A stretch of DNA of 64,000 nucleotides from Bursaphelenchus xylophilus (GCA_904066235.2 CAJFCV020000003.1:3162001-3226000); one strand, 5' to 3'; positions 38,036 to 63,358 are shown, counted from the first letter of the stretch. The notes: generated by a model from the letters alone, not told the origin. A program made the numbers and translations.

Positions 38036-39969
38036 TCAAGTAAAACTGAAGTTTTCCTTGTAATCCAATAATTTTTGCTTCAACAGGGAATTCATCTCCA
38101 ATGGAGGGATGTCATGATTGGCGTGTACAACCATTGCTAGATCAACGAAAAGACGCTGAAGTGGTTCATCCAGATGGGCAAACAATTTCTGAGGGTCATC
38201 CCAAAATCTGCGCTTCTCCTTGATCAAGTCTTGTTCCATCTAAAAATTATATTATTCATGGAAAAAAAATGGTTGAAAATTTTCCGAAGTTGCCTCAAAA
38301 TCAACCCAAAAGGCCATATTACGCCTTGTAGTATCATGAGAGGCAAAACCCAATGACTTAAACTTCAAAAAAATGACATTAAACATACCTCAACACTCCA
38401 GATCTTCTGGCAAATATTCTCGTAGTATTGTTGATTCTCAAAAGTTACATTCATGACATTTCTGACCCAAGGGACGTGTGTTCGATGATAAACAGTGTAG
38501 AGCACGTAGATAAAGGATTCATAGTCGTCGGTAATCGTAACATTGCGCTTGTGCATGGCCATCGGACAATATCCCCAATCTGTGAGCTTGAAAATCGAAC
38601 TGAAACAAGGGACGAATATAAACATAAAACAAGGTTGATTATGTGATTGGCATCTTCTAAGGCGGTCAGCTTTTAGTTTTATCACTTAGCCTCAAAAAAA
38701 ATTTTTAGGTAACAAATTTCCAAATCTTTCAAGAAACCTCCCGCACTGTCTCTAAAAATCAAAAAAAAAAAGAAAGGGAAACACTTACTTTTGAACTTCG
38801 GCCTTTGGAATTCCATGATAAGCGGGAATTGGATGGCCATTTTGCAAAAATCCGAATTCAAATGACCGATCTCCCTTGGTCTCGACAAAAACTGATGTTG
38901 GACTCAAATTGAGGTGGACTTTTCCTCGTTGATGGTATTCATGCAACGCCTGGACAAATTTCAATCCAAAGTCAATCAAATTCGAGACTTCCAATTGACT
39001 TTGCCAGAAGGTTTCATGAAGCCGGATAAACTTCTTGTTGTCCTGAAGAAACATGGATAAAGCGGGTCCAAATGTAAGAAAACTGATAAAAATTCCCTAA
39101 TCAACTCTAAACACCTCAGAGCACCCTGTCAATAATAAAAACGCATCAGATATAACGAAAAGTTATATTACATATGACATCTGACATAATTTTCCAAAAA
39201 TTCTGACTTAAAAATGATCCCCGTATTTTACCTACCGAACTGAGCAAGATTGCGTCTATTTTCACTCCATCGCTTCGCCAAAGATCAATAAATTCTGAGT
39301 CGACATCAAGTTTTCCGAATAATTCATTTCCATTATCGTTGAGCTCTCGAAGAAGGTCCCAGTATGCCTAAAACAAGGTGAACAGTCGTGATAGAACATA
39401 AATTCATCAACATTTACACGTATGGACTACACGAAGACGATTTCCGTAAATTATAATACTTTTTTCCTATTGGCAGCTCGCGCCCTGAGTTGAATGGCAG
39501 ATCTGCAGGCTGCAGATACAAAATTCTTCAAAATGGCAGAGGTTCCGAAGCAAGAAAAGATAAAAAAACGTGTAAAGAAAGAAAAAAATCGTCTTTTTAT
39601 GCCACCAATCAGATCAGCAACCTAATCTGAGCGTCTAATTTACATCTTCCGACTTACTGTAACATAATTGTAATCAATGCCATCTTCCTGGACTTCATAC
39701 GCCACAAGATACTCTTCGCACTTGTTGAAGATTTTTATGACGCCATATGGTTTGGGAGTGACGTCTGTGTCATAACTAAATATTGTTTATATTACACTAG
39801 ACAACATTATTCGCAATTGTCATATTCTAGTAAATCATCGCACAAAGCCTCTAAAATCTCCTTACACAACTCCATTCCACTCAACTGTCCGCTGATCCGT
39901 TGGGACGATCACAATATACCGGTAATTTCTTATTTGAACTGCGCGTCTCTTTGCCACGCAATTTCCCAT
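38036..39969 (-). CDS. CK1-like pseudokinase with N-myristoylation signal
   Basis: Six exons (39866-39969, 39658-39775, 39236-39367, 38789-39042, 38389-38599, 38036-38239) join in frame to 340 residues. The start MGNCVAKRR is a strong N-myristoylation signal with a Cys for palmitoylation. The middle resembles a protein-kinase fold of the CK1/TTBK type: an alpha-E-like helix, KVHLNLSP at ~159-166 in place of HRDxKP, KLTDWG at ~207-212 in place of DFG, and DDYESFIYVLY typical of the CK1 alpha-F region. The catalytic Asp is Asn and no VAIK-type Lys is evident, so it is probably inactive and membrane-tethered. Nematodes have many divergent CK1-like kinases, often germline-expressed. It lies 495 bp downstream of the sad-1 stop on the same strand; co-transcription is possible but unproven. 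Confidence 0.72.
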
Positions 39970-40463
39970 TTTTTTGGGTCGAATCGACCAGTCGATATAA
40001 AATAAAAAAATTAAAAAATTCTCTTCGAATTCTCATTGCATCTTTTATTCTTTCACAAATTTACATAAAATCACCATTTTCAAAATTTTATTCATAAAGT
40101 TTGGAAAATTTTCAGAATTCCAGAAAACGCGTCATCATGACAACAATTTTTTTTGCAAATTGCAATGGGTTTGGTCTTTGCTGACAAATTTCATTACTGC
40201 TTTTTTATTTCTCAAAACTATGTCATGATGACAGATTTTTTTGAATTTTAAAAAGGATGACATGGACAATATTTTAGGTCTAGACAATAAATTTTATGAA
40301 AAAAATTACAAATAATATACTAGAAATGGCAAATCAGTACCTACAATTAAATTTTATCATTTTCTGGCAAATTTTCAAAGTGAAAAAGAACGGTAAATAG
40401 TTATGGAAAATGTCAAAAAAGTTGAAATCTACACACGTATTCAAGATTGCACTACAAAAGAGA

Positions 40464-51910
<11,447 letters not shown>

Positions 51911-54900
51911 TTTCGCGGTTGAAAAATTATCACTGGGACTTTGGAGGGAGGAACAGCGATGGCTGGAAGAGATTCGGTGAAGATGTGTAAACGGGGAGAT
52001 GGGAGAAGATAAGAAGAAGTAAGCAGTAATGATTGAGAAACATGAACTTTAAAAAAGAGCTGGTAATGAGGTAAAATACGTGTCCTTGAGATATGACTAA
52101 TGACAAGGTTTGTAAAGGGGGTCAAATTTAAGGCAGCGCCTAAATTATAATAAAATCTATTATATTATGTCCTTTGGGCAATCTAATAATTTCGCTGATT
52201 TCCTGGAAAATTCGATCTAAAAATCTTACAATTCCCCTATAACATCCTATTTTAGACTTTCTTGACCTCTGCCAAAATCTGAATACTTATTTTCAATCGG
52301 TCTCTTTGTACCTTTATTAAAGCGCGCTCCAAAACCCAATGACTTTAGTACCGTCATACTTTTTCTACAATTTTTTTCTCCATTCTCTAACTACTTCCTC
52401 AACCGTCTTCCCAATTTATCCCCACATCCCGACATCTCAAGTTGGTCATCGAAATCCCCCGTGACCTCATCTCGTAAATGGTCAAAAAATCCGGCAAAAA
52501 AATGTGGGCCTCGTCCTCTCCGAATCCCGGCTCCAAGCGGTCCCCAAGCGCTTATTGACTTGTTTTTTCTATATGCGAAGATTGGTTATTTTATGGCTCT
52601 AGAGCCCAATGAATTTGGAGGATGAAAAACAGCGAAAAAAAGCGGGGACGCGAGCTTCGGATGAACCTCAATTGCACTTCATGAATTGAAGAGGTTTGAG
52701 GTTCAGTGCAGGAGAATAATGATTGAGACGACGAGGATGTGAAAAGAATTAATATGCCTGGAGCATGCACCTATAGGGAGAATAGACTCTGAGGTCAAGC
52801 GGGATAAAAGAGGGTACTTTTTGGATCAGTGAATTTTTTCTGGAAGGTAAGATTGATGACCACAGATTTGATTAAGATTATAGAATTTTCTGGAATGCCA
52901 GGCAAGTACATGGCTTTTAAATATCAAGAAGGTGTAAAGACCCCTACAAGTATTTGTCTCGGAGGCAAGTGACAGCTGTTGTACCTGTTAGGGAAGCTCT
53001 GGACAGTTTCATAAATTTTTATGTCATGGATAACATAAATATGCCCGGAATTCTCGCCATAATTATGGTAGATGAAAATCATAACCCACCTACGTTCAGC
53101 AGGGCTTAGTCAACTATAATTGAAAATGACGTCACTCTACCTTGCTAGTTTTGGTTATGGAGCCCAAATTTTGCCTCGGCCCCTATTTGATCGCCTAAAT
53201 TAATATTTGCTGCCATTTTTTGTTCAACTGATCTACCGTATTATAATATCTACACTTTCAGTTGGTTAAACAGGGTCTAAGCTACAAAAATCTCGACTAT
53301 TGAGCCTCCATAAGTCCCAGTTTTCGATTTACGAGCAAAATTTTGCCTTCGCACCCCTACCAGTAGTCTTCATCAATAAATTTGTCATTTCTCCTCTCAG
53401 ATTTCCCTAAATCTCAACAAAACTAATGAAAAACTCCTTACCGAGTACCTCTCTGGCGGTGGACATTCATGAAATTGGTATTTCATAAAAGGCTCCAAAA
53501 AGACGGCGTAATTTTCCTTTGTGAACGGAGGAGAGGGGAACGTTGAATGGCTGTTTCGCACGCTCAAAACCAAAAACCGCAAAACGTCTTCAGAACCGTA
53601 TCGTGATTATATACATGACCGGTTGGTTGACGAGGACTGGAAATTTGACGATTATTTCAACGGTTACGCATTGTTTATTATGGAAATTGTGAATGAATAC
53701 ACGATTATTAGAGCACGTAAATTTAGTTATCGGCCAAAAATAGAGTGGTGTCATCCGCATTCAACAGTGGCACGAGGTTTTTTTTGGGAGTCAGATTCCG
53801 GGAAAGGGCGTTTCAATTAACTGGACGTGTAATTAACAATGGAAACAAGAGAAGGGCCTGGGGAAATGTTTTTGAGCTGCGGTTTGAGGCAAAAAAATCA
53901 AAAAAATGTGAAAAAAGTGGGGAAGGAAGGAAAATTAGGCAAATTGGCGCACAAACATAAGAAATTAAGAGGTGAAATGCGGTGAAAAAAAATTTAAAAT
54001 ACGTATAATCGACGTTGGCTGGTAGTTAAAATATTTTCATTGGAAATTTCAGAAAAGCGGCACAAATGGCAAAAATTTGAACGAATTTGTAAAAAAATAA
54101 ATTTTCAAAGGCCAAGGGGCAACTTAAAATTTTCTCAAAACGCCCCATGGCACTCCCATAGCTTCATATTTTCCATCCAATTCAAAAAAAATTTAAAAAT
54201 AACCGAAAACATTTCATCGTATAAATTGTCGCCAAATTGTGCAATTTCCTCGGAACCGCCGGGAAACTTATGAAAATCAAATGCAGTCTCGCGAAATCTG
54301 TTCCAGACATATCCCTTCAGACATATCCGGCCCTAACGATGTAACATGACACGTTTTGCGGCCGGGCCCGCCGGCTATGTTCTTTGGGAGTGTGTGCGCA
54401 AGCCAAAACTCGAGTTATGCCCTCCGGGGGGCGCTTTTCTTCGGCGCGGGGCCAAAGGAGGGCGACCATTTATTATGGCGCACTGTTTCCGGCCCCCCAA
54501 AAAGGCGGCCGGAGGAGGGAAAAGCCGGAAAATTGCGAGCAAAACTAACAGCTCTTCGTTTGGGAAGTGTTCAGCGGGCGAAAAACGAAACAAACCACGG
54601 CCAGAAAAGGCGAGAGGACGCTGATTTATGAGGGCTGGGTAATTAAGGGAATTAGCCGAAAGACGGATGTGATATTGTAATTGGAATCTAGGGTATTTAT
54701 GTTGCTCTAGGAAGCTCCGAGAAGTCCAAATTTTTATAGGACGCGCCTTCAAAAATATAATAAGTTGAAAATATCAAACACCAAAAATAACGGAAATTGG
54801 CAAAAAGGACACCGTCTGGAAGCTCTATATGATATACACATATAGCAAAAAAAATCATGGAATAAAAAAATCTCATTTGCCTGGAGCAATTTTTCCTTCA

Positions 54901-57900
54901 AATCTCATCAAAACAGCCAGTGTGCGAAGGGTTTTTTTATAACTTCCGTATTTCTAGAGATGAAAAGTTCGAGGCGAGAGTACTTGAACTTTCATAAAAC
55001 ATTTTTTCAGCCATGCATCATCAAGTTGAAAAATGGGGAAAATGGTTTCAAACGGTCTGAAAAGGTGATTGTTTGAGAAAAATCAGTTTTATGCCCAGAA
55101 AGAAGAGTTCATTCCAGAGAACGTATTTTACAATGGTGCAGTTTGTTGAATCAATCAGAAATTTAGAATTCCCAGATCAGAACGTTGCTATTCTCTTCGA
55201 CGTATTTGGCCGCTATATTCGGTGCTATTGTTCTATAAACAAAACAAATTTCATTTTCTGCAACCCATTTTCCTTCCAAACATACGAATAGCCTTTGGCC
55301 TAAAAAACAACCCAGCATCATCACCTAGCCCCTCGGCAAACATGTTGCGTCACACATACCGCAAAAACTTTTTCGAATAACCATTTTCGGCCCCCCTTTC
55401 GGAATGTCAATAATTTTGTGGCGTTGGCCGAAAACAGCGGAAGTGATGGATGGAGGGATGAGAAAAAGTTATTAATATTCCCGTGAACAGTCGAGAAGTG
55501 CCTTACATAGTGCATTCATTAGAGAGGTTCTGGGGAGAGCAAATTGTGGGTTTGAGAGGAAAGGTGGGAAACAGAACAAGATATTTATTGAAAAACAATC
55601 TTCAGACACACTGAAGAGATTTTTAACAAACTGGGCATGCGCAAAGGGTAATGGGGATAATTTTAGTCCAGCGTCTTGCAGCCTCATCCAAGATATACAA
55701 CGATCTTTCTATATCCTTTTGAATCTACTGCAAAGGCAATTGATGTTCAGTAGAGTCGCGGTGCTCAGCACTTCCCAAAAAACGCAGATTTTTTCAACGT
55801 TGTTTTTTAGTCGCATTTTCGGCCAATTTCCGATACAAAAACCTTTAGAGTCACTAAATCTTAACTTGTCAGCAATATACAGGGTGGGGCATCTTTGTGG
55901 CCCAACTTAAATTTGCTATGACTTTTTCAGTTTTTGGCCTGTAAAAATCTGGCTTCCTCGTAAGAAAATTCGGGTCTTAGTTTACAGGAATCTTTATCAA
56001 CTTCATAGCTCTAAAGTCATAACGCATCAAAGCCTGATATATACACTCCAAAGGAAACCAAAAAAAAATATGGTCCAGGTTAGTCATTGGTTCATAAATC
56101 CCAAGCAAATGGGAATATGACTAGTCTATTGTCCAACAAATAATCTCAATGCGGGCTCAAAGAGATATCGGATAAACTGAGTGGAGATTTTAATATGTAT
56201 AGTATATTACGCGAGGAGGATATTCTACGTGAGATTCGGGAAAAATTTCAATACTTTGTGGGCAAACAGACGAGTTCAAGTGCCTTTAAATGTCCTGTTT
56301 TTGACGCTGGACCGTCTCTCATCATGTAGTTTACTTAGTAATAGACTGAACCGTCAATTAAAGTCATCACAATACAAACCTAGGTCCCAAACGTGCAAAA
56401 TCCAAGATTTTTTCGGGGATTTTAATTCATTACCGCATCTCGCATGCCGCGTGAGATATGAAAATGCAAAAAATAGTAAAAGAAGTCCAGGGAGACAAAA
56501 AGTCTGTGGTCCTCATTAAAAATGGAAGCAAAATTTGGGTTCAATTTACTTTACATTCGTTTTTCTTAACAAGTTTGCGCTACGGTTCAAAAATGACGTT
56601 GTAAATGCAAAGAAAGCACCAGCATAGCCTCAAAACCCCCGAGGTTTGAACTCGATTTTGTCGAACCTCAACCGCCAACTTTATCGAATATGTTGGCGGT
56701 GTTTGATAAAATTCGGAAACGTGCCGCAGGCGACGAAAATTAGGCCAAGGGAAATTTGTGGGCAAAACTTTTTTCTCGGCCCGAGAAATTCAATTTCCCC
56801 GCAGTCCGTCGAGCCGCGAGAAGGAACCAAAAACAAAGTTTTGGGCTGCTGGAAAAGGCCTTGGAATAACCGGGGTGTAAAATGCAGCGAGATTGCCGGG
56901 AGGGGAGGCATTTTTTGGGACAAAAAAGTGTATTTTTGTGCGGCGAAAAATCGGATTCCAAAAAGGAATTTGTGCGGGCCTCGAGGCCCAAAAAAGAGAC
57001 AAGCGGAGGCGCGGCCCAAAAGCGGCCGACGGCTCTTTTCGGCGGCGTCTCCGAGTTTTGTGCGCTATTTCTTTGGCACTGCCATTCTCGCCGCCTATGG
57101 CATAGTAAATCTTTTCGTGCAGAATATATCGATGTCTGGCCGTCTCTAGGAAATTCCAAAGCCTTAGGAAGTATTTTTCAGCTCGCTAGTGGCCTGAAAA
57201 CTATGTGGTATGTATGAGTGGTATGCTATCTATAGCTTTTGCTTACTTCTCTCGATTCTTGGACGTCTTTGGTCTTGGATTGCTTGTTTTCTTGTTATTA
57301 TACCCTCTAGAAATCCTCTTTTCTGTCTATGAAGCCTTTTATTTCCTTTTTTCTGCCAACACAAAAAATCTCTGTTGTTTACATTCTCAATAAATGGTAT
57401 ATATTTAGTTTATTCTGTCTTCTGGGCTTTCATGTCTATGTACTCTTTAGATTTAGTTTGAATCTTCACTTGGGTCTTCTGTATAAAAAAATGTAACCAT
57501 TTAATTTTTTGACTCCAATAGTCATACTATGTACATATTATGGATACATCATGAACATACATCGTTTTTGAGCTCAAATCTCTCTTATTTTGCACGAGCT
57601 CTCATTCTCTCCAACCCTACAAACTTTTGTCTGTCCATGTCTTCACAGCTAACCATGTCGTATGTCAATGTCATTTTCTTGCACATCGCCGCAAGACAGA
57701 TTAGTCTACCAATAAATATCATCGTTTTTTGTTGTCTGCGTTTGTTTTTCTGTTTATTTATTAGTACAAGAAAACTTAGTTTGCATATGTTCGATGGTCC
57801 GTATAGGGCAAGAAGGGTTTACAGAAAATTTAAAAATATTATTGTTCAAAAAACGCATTGACCTATGCGTGTATTTTGATGTAAATTTAGGGAAATAGAC

Positions 57901-59454
57901 TGGTTAAAAATTGGTTCTTTTAATGAATGATAAGGGTAAAATACGGCGTGGTGTTTTGTACATAGGTAAAAATAATAAGTCGGCCTCTCTTTTCGGCTTC
58001 AAAAATGCATTTGTTGAAAAAACTTCACCTTCATCTTTCTCTATCCTCCCTTTTTTTGACCTCTACTTTCCAACTGCCAACTTCCTCAAAGCTCTATTGT
58101 CTTTGGTTCCCAGAATCGCCGTAACTCTTTTCTTTCCGTGTCTGCCTGCGCGGCCAGGACCTCATCCGCCCTCTCGTCTCACACGCCTTGACCCGGTGCG
58201 AATGCGGCGGTGACTCGGAACGGAAAATTAGCCAAATTTTACGCAATCCCTGGGAGAATATTTCGGAGAGAGTGCGAATGCCTGCCGTTTGCACTTGGGT
58301 TTCGAAATTCGGCCCGAGGGCGGAAGCAACGAGATAAGTGAGCGTTTTAATTATGGAAAGGCCAGAAAATAAATATGCAAATTTTCGGCGGGGAGATGGA
58401 ATTTAATCCATTTTAAATGGCCTCGAGGCAAAATGAAGGGGGATGGAATATGAATTGGATGGTAAAATACGAGACGACCCAGGAAATTGTGTATTTTTCG
58501 CAACGGGAAAAATGAAAGTTTCTGGATTTGGCTAATTTTTTGGGGAATTCTGCATAACGCGTTTTGTCAGAAATTTCTTTAGCCACGTTTTGTCAAAAAT
58601 TGCTGGGAAAAAATCAAACCTTTTTTCCGAAATATTTCTACTATTCCAAACACATGCTGTCACAATCGCCATCTTTTTGTCTTGTGGATTTGAAACTCCC
58701 CGGCTCCAAGTACTTCCGGCAGCATGATGCTATTGTCCGCTGAGTCCACATCACTCATTCTGCTGACCCTCTAAAGCCCCGAAAAGAACGGAGAACCCGA
58801 AGTACGCAGCGAACAAACACAATGAAATGTGGCTTATAACACTGGCACATTCGTCATTCATAAATGTGTTCGGAAGCTAGCAAATACAACAAAAGAAGTT
58901 TTGCAGAGATGCAAGGGAAAATGCCCGTGAAAAATATAGAAGTACTTTGAAACAATTTCGACGTACGGGACTTGAAGATTCTGGTAAAAATGGCTGGAAA
59001 TGATGATTAATGTTTCTTAGGGTATCAAAAAGACTCAGCTCTTGCTTTGTGGCTTCAACTACGACTCTTAAAGATGATTTGATGCCTTTGCTTTTGTGCA
59101 TAAAGCAGAACTTTCTTGTAAAAAACTTTTTGCGTCTTCACACAAAGCTCAAAGAAAAAGGGCCAGACATTTTTTATCAAAAAGTTTTTCCTATTTATGC
59201 ATGGTCTCTAATTTGGAAGACAGCAATCCGGAAATCATGTGAAAGCCCCTCTGAGTCTTATAAATTGGATCAAAAAATCTTCTACTTACATTCCGGATAT
59301 TCTTTGAGATGACTATGCTATCCAAAAGCATTGCTGTCCAGCAAAATATATGCAAGTCCACATCTTCGTATTTTACCTTATTATTGCCTCTAAACGACGC
59401 TTCAGAGCATTAGAACGAGGTTTCTCTTTATGTGTTTGAGCTATTACATATGTA
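51911..59454. other. Intergenic region upstream of sad-1
   Basis: No gene is supported in 7.5 kb. The sad-1 promoter should lie in the first part. GC-rich islands occur near 54340-54620, 56690-57080 and 58090-58420; their open frames on both strands are compositional. A solitary 'tacagggtggggcatctttg' near 55878 resembles the tip of a mariner-type element but no partner was found. Several copies of CGTATTTTAC occur. Confidence 0.55.
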
Positions 59455-60370
59455 CAGGGTGGTCCAGCTAAGTTCGCGGACGTAAAATGCTTATAACTTT
59501 TTATAGGATTGTTCAATTTTTATGAGCAATAGCTCATTTTATTCCTTAGTAGTTGCCATTTTGTTTAAAAAAAGATCATTAAAAATGATCACTCCTACGT
59601 CGAGTTATGACCCTTCAAAGTCAAACATGCTTTTCACGTAAATTTTTAAAAAAATTTAATTTTCAAAAATTTTTGAATTGCGGTGTCACCGCTCGCTGTT
59701 ACCGGGAAATGATGGTGAACAGAGCGATCCCAGCTTGGCCCAATTTTGCCAGTCTTTGGTATTCTTTCATAATTTGGCGCCTCATTTGTTCATCCTGGCG
59801 AACTCGTTCCACCTCTTCTTCGATTACGCGCTTCAATTCCACGTCTTTGGGCGCCAATCCCTGATGAAAATCCGCTGTTTTAAGAACCCCCAAATAGAGA
59901 AATCTAGCGGAGTTAGATCAGGTGAACGCGGGGGCCAAGCAATTGGAGCTGGTTGCCGCGCAGATCCCCGGCCCATCCAACGACCTGGAAAAACCTGGTC
60001 AAGGAGTTGACGGACCGCTATAGCAAAATGAGGTGGCGCGCCGTCTTCTTGAAAAACAAGACTGGCAAAATTGGTCCAATTTTGCATAGCTGGGATCGCT
60101 CTGTTCACCATCATTTCCCGGTACCAGCGAGCGGTGACACCGCAATTCAAAAATTTTTGAAAATTAAATTTTTTAAAAAATTTACGTGAAAAAGCATGTT
60201 TGACTTTGAAGGGTCATAACTCGACGTAGGAGTGATCATTTTTAATGATCTTTTTTTTAAACAAAATGGCAACTACTAAGGAATAAAATGAGCTATTGCT
60301 CATAAAAATTGAACAATCCTATAAAAAGTTATAAGCATTTTACATCCGCGAACTTAGCTGGACCACCCTG
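59455..60370. mobile_element. Mariner/IS630-superfamily element with ~290 bp inverted repeats
   Basis: Both ends read CAGGGTGGTCCAGCTAAGTT as inverted repeats and are flanked by TA, the Tc1/mariner target site. The arms match for about 290 bp (59455-59745 against 60080-60370) with few differences, so the insertion is fairly recent. The centre carries part of a transposase on the minus strand. Confidence 0.85.
59699..60150 (-). pseudogene. Transposase fragment (DDE type), broken
   Basis: The minus-strand frame from 60150 encodes FQEDGAPPHF and later SPDLTPLDFSIWGFLK, the second and third acidic regions of IS630/Tc1/mariner-type transposases. The N-terminal DNA-binding part and the first catalytic Asp are absent. 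The frame stops early, near 59833, and the rest of the C-terminus continues in another frame from ~59893, so there is a frameshift. The start and the end of the fragment lie inside the element's inverted repeats. It cannot encode an active enzyme. Confidence 0.8.
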
Positions 60371-60966
60371 TATGTACATGTACGGTATTTCTTTTTCTTT
60401 ATGACCGGAAAATCCGTGGGAGGTCCGAGTGGGCATTGTTTTGTTCTTGTAACAAACGGCAGCAGAGTATTGATCTTTGCATGTTGATGCAGTATATCTC
60501 CATGGCAGCTGCGAACATTTCAATTGTAAAACTCCTAGAAAGCCTTTTCAAATCCAGAGATCTTTTTTCTTCCTCAGTTTCTGTCAAAACCACAATTCTT
60601 CATCGGTTACAAAGATTGTAAGCAGAGTAACGTGTCTTCGTCTGTTCTATACAAATTTCCTTTTTTATCTTTATTATCAAAGTTTTAAACGAGGGTTTTG
60701 AATGACTTTAGGGCAGCCTTTTCCATATTTATCAGTTTTATCAATCGTTCAGAGGTTTTTTTTTTGATTTCCAGCCGTTCATTGTTCTATTTTCTGCTTA
60801 TGTCTTGGACTGAAACCCATAAATAGTGATGAAATGAAAGTCAAATTCTCATTTCAATCAATTCCTTTCAGTTTTTGAGAAGTTTTTTGTTGAATTTTAA
60901 ACAGTTTTTCTAAATTGTAAGCTATTTTATTTGAACCATTTTAGAATACGTAATTTTGACTAAGCA

Positions 60967-63358
60967 TTTTAAAACGCGTTTTGCCACACTTTGGAGCTTA
61001 GCCTAACAGGGGGCGGACATTGTTAAAATCGATGTCTCAGAATTAAACCAAAATTGGTCAACTTGATCGTCATGACAGACAAAACATTCGCTTTCTTTAT
61101 TTTTGCCCAAAATTACCGTATGACGGCATACTGTAACATTCTTTCTTAAAAAAGATATGCCCTAATCGAGAAAACGAAGCGTTATTTTAGCTCAAATCGA
61201 GCTCAGTCGTACGTTTTCGACCATGTAGAACATTTTTGTAATTGTCACCAAAAACTAAAAATTACATCTAAGCTATGTTACACATGAGGTAACATACTAT
61301 TTCGGGTGTAAAATGGGCTACTGTAGCTTGTAGCACTTTTAGATACGCTTAAAAAAAACTTCAACCTTAACCCAATAAACAGTAGAAATTTTAAAAAAAT
61401 AAAATGCACAACTTTTGAGATACAGGGATTTCAATCTGTCATGTACAAGGTCATCAGAACCCCGAAAAAAGCTGGCATTCTTGGGATTTCGGGTTGTAGC
61501 ACTTTTTGATATCCTCTAATACATTATTGGCCTTGTAAACGATGATGATGAAAATTTCAGGCGAAAAAAATGCACAACTTTCGAGAAAATGACCAAAATA
61601 CCTTATTTTAGGTCATCAGAACCCCGAAAAAAGCTGGCATTCTTGGGATTTCGGGTTGTAGCACTTTTTGATAGCCTCTAATACATTATTAGCCTTGTAA
61701 ACGATGATGGTGAAAATTTCAGGCGAAAAAATGCACAAAAAAAAAATTTTCGGGTGACCTAAAATAAGGTCTTTTGGTCATTTTCTCGAAAGTTGTGCAT
61801 TTTTTTCGCCTGAAATTTTCGCCATCATCGTTTGCAAGGGCAGTAATGTATTAGAGGCTATCAAAAAGTGCTACAACCCGAAATCCCAAGAATGCCAGCT
61901 TTTTTCGGGGTTCTGATGACCTAAAATAAGGTATTTTGGTCATTTTCTCGAAAGTTGTGCATTTTTTTCGCCTGAAATTTTCATCATCATCGTTTACAAG
62001 GCTAATAATGTATTAGAGGCTATCAAAAAGTGCTACAACCCGAAATCCTAAGAATGCCAGCTTTTTCGGGGTTCTGATGACCTAAAATAAGGTCTTTTGG
62101 CCATTTTCTCGAAAGTTGTGCATTTTTTTCGCCTGAAATTTTCATCATCATCGTTTACAAGGCTAATAATGTATTAGAGGCTATCAAAAAGTGCTACAAC
62201 CTGAAATCCCAAGAATGCCAGCTTTTTTCGGGGTTCTGATGACCTAAAATAAGGTATTTTGGTCATTTTCTCGAAAGTTGTGCATTTTTTTTGCCTGAAA
62301 TTTTCACCATCATCGTTTACAAGGCTAATAATGTATTAGAGGCTATCAAAAAGTGCTACAACCTGAAATCCCAAGAATGCCAGCTTTTTTCGGGGTTCTG
62401 ATGACCTAAAATAAGGTATTTTGGTCATTTTCTCGAAAGTTGTGCATTTTTTTCGCCTGAAATTTTCATCATCATCGTTTACAAGGCTAATAATGTATTA
62501 GAGGCTATCAAAAAGTGCTACAACCCGAAATCCCAAGAATGCCAGCTTTTTTCGGGGTTCTGATGACCTAAAATAAGGTCTTTTGATCATTTTCTCGAAA
62601 GTTGTGCATTTTTTTCGCCTGAAATTTTCACCATCATCGTTTACAAGGCTAATAATGTATTAGAGGCTATCAAAAAGTGCTACAACCCGAAATCCCAAGA
62701 ATGCCAGCTTTTTTCGGGGTTCTGATGACCTAAAATAAGGTATTTTGGTCATTTTCTCGAAAGTTGTGCATTTTTTTCGCCTGAAATTTTCATCATCATC
62801 GTTTACAAGGCCAATAATGTATTAGAGGATATCAAAAAGTGCTACAACCCGAAATCCCAAGAATGCCAGCTTTTTTCGGGGTTCTGATGACCTTGTACAT
62901 GACAGATTGAAATCCCTGTATCTCAAAAGTTGTGCATTTTATTTTTTTAAAATTTCTACTGTTTATTGGGTTAAGGTTGAAGTTTTTTTAAGCGTATCTA
63001 AAAGTGCTACAAGCTACAGTAGCCCATTTTACACCCGAAATAGTATGTTACCTCATGTGTAACATAGCTTAGATGTAATTTTTAGTTTTTGGTGACAATT
63101 ACAAAAATGTTCTACATGGTCGAAAACGTACGACTGAGCTCGATTTGAGCTAAAATAACGCTTCGTTTTCTCGATTAGGGCATATCTTTTTTAAGAAAGA
63201 ATGTTACAGTATGCCGTCATACGGTAATTTTGGGCAAAAATAAAGAAAGCGAATGTTTTGTCTGTCATGACGATCAAGTTGACCAATTTTGGTTTAATTC
63301 TGAGACATCGACTCAACAATGTCCGGGCCAATCTACGATTTGTAATAAAACGCGTTTT
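60967..63358. mobile_element. Foldback element with tandem-repeat core
   Basis: A ~480 bp arm (about 60967-61460) is repeated in reverse complement at about 62885-63358; both outer edges carry AAAACGCGTTTT. Between the arms lie ~160 bp units, each containing 'gctggcattcttgggattt' and 'gtagcactttttgat'. Two units run forward (from ~61450), then, after a centre at ~61745, seven units run in reverse with 'ggggttctgatgacc' near 61909, 62072, 62233, 62393, 62554, 62716 and 62879. No protein is encoded. The layout matches foldback-type elements. Confidence 0.85.

Noticed and set aside
54346..54752. Overlapping plus- and minus-strand open frames near 54.4-54.7 kb
   Set aside because: They occur in three registers at once in a GC-rich island, and the peptides are low-complexity Lys/Arg/Pro-rich with no family resemblance.
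60967..63358. The ~160 bp repeat array as a possible CRISPR array
   Set aside because: Units are long, contiguous with no unique spacers, and inverted around a centre inside a eukaryotic foldback element.
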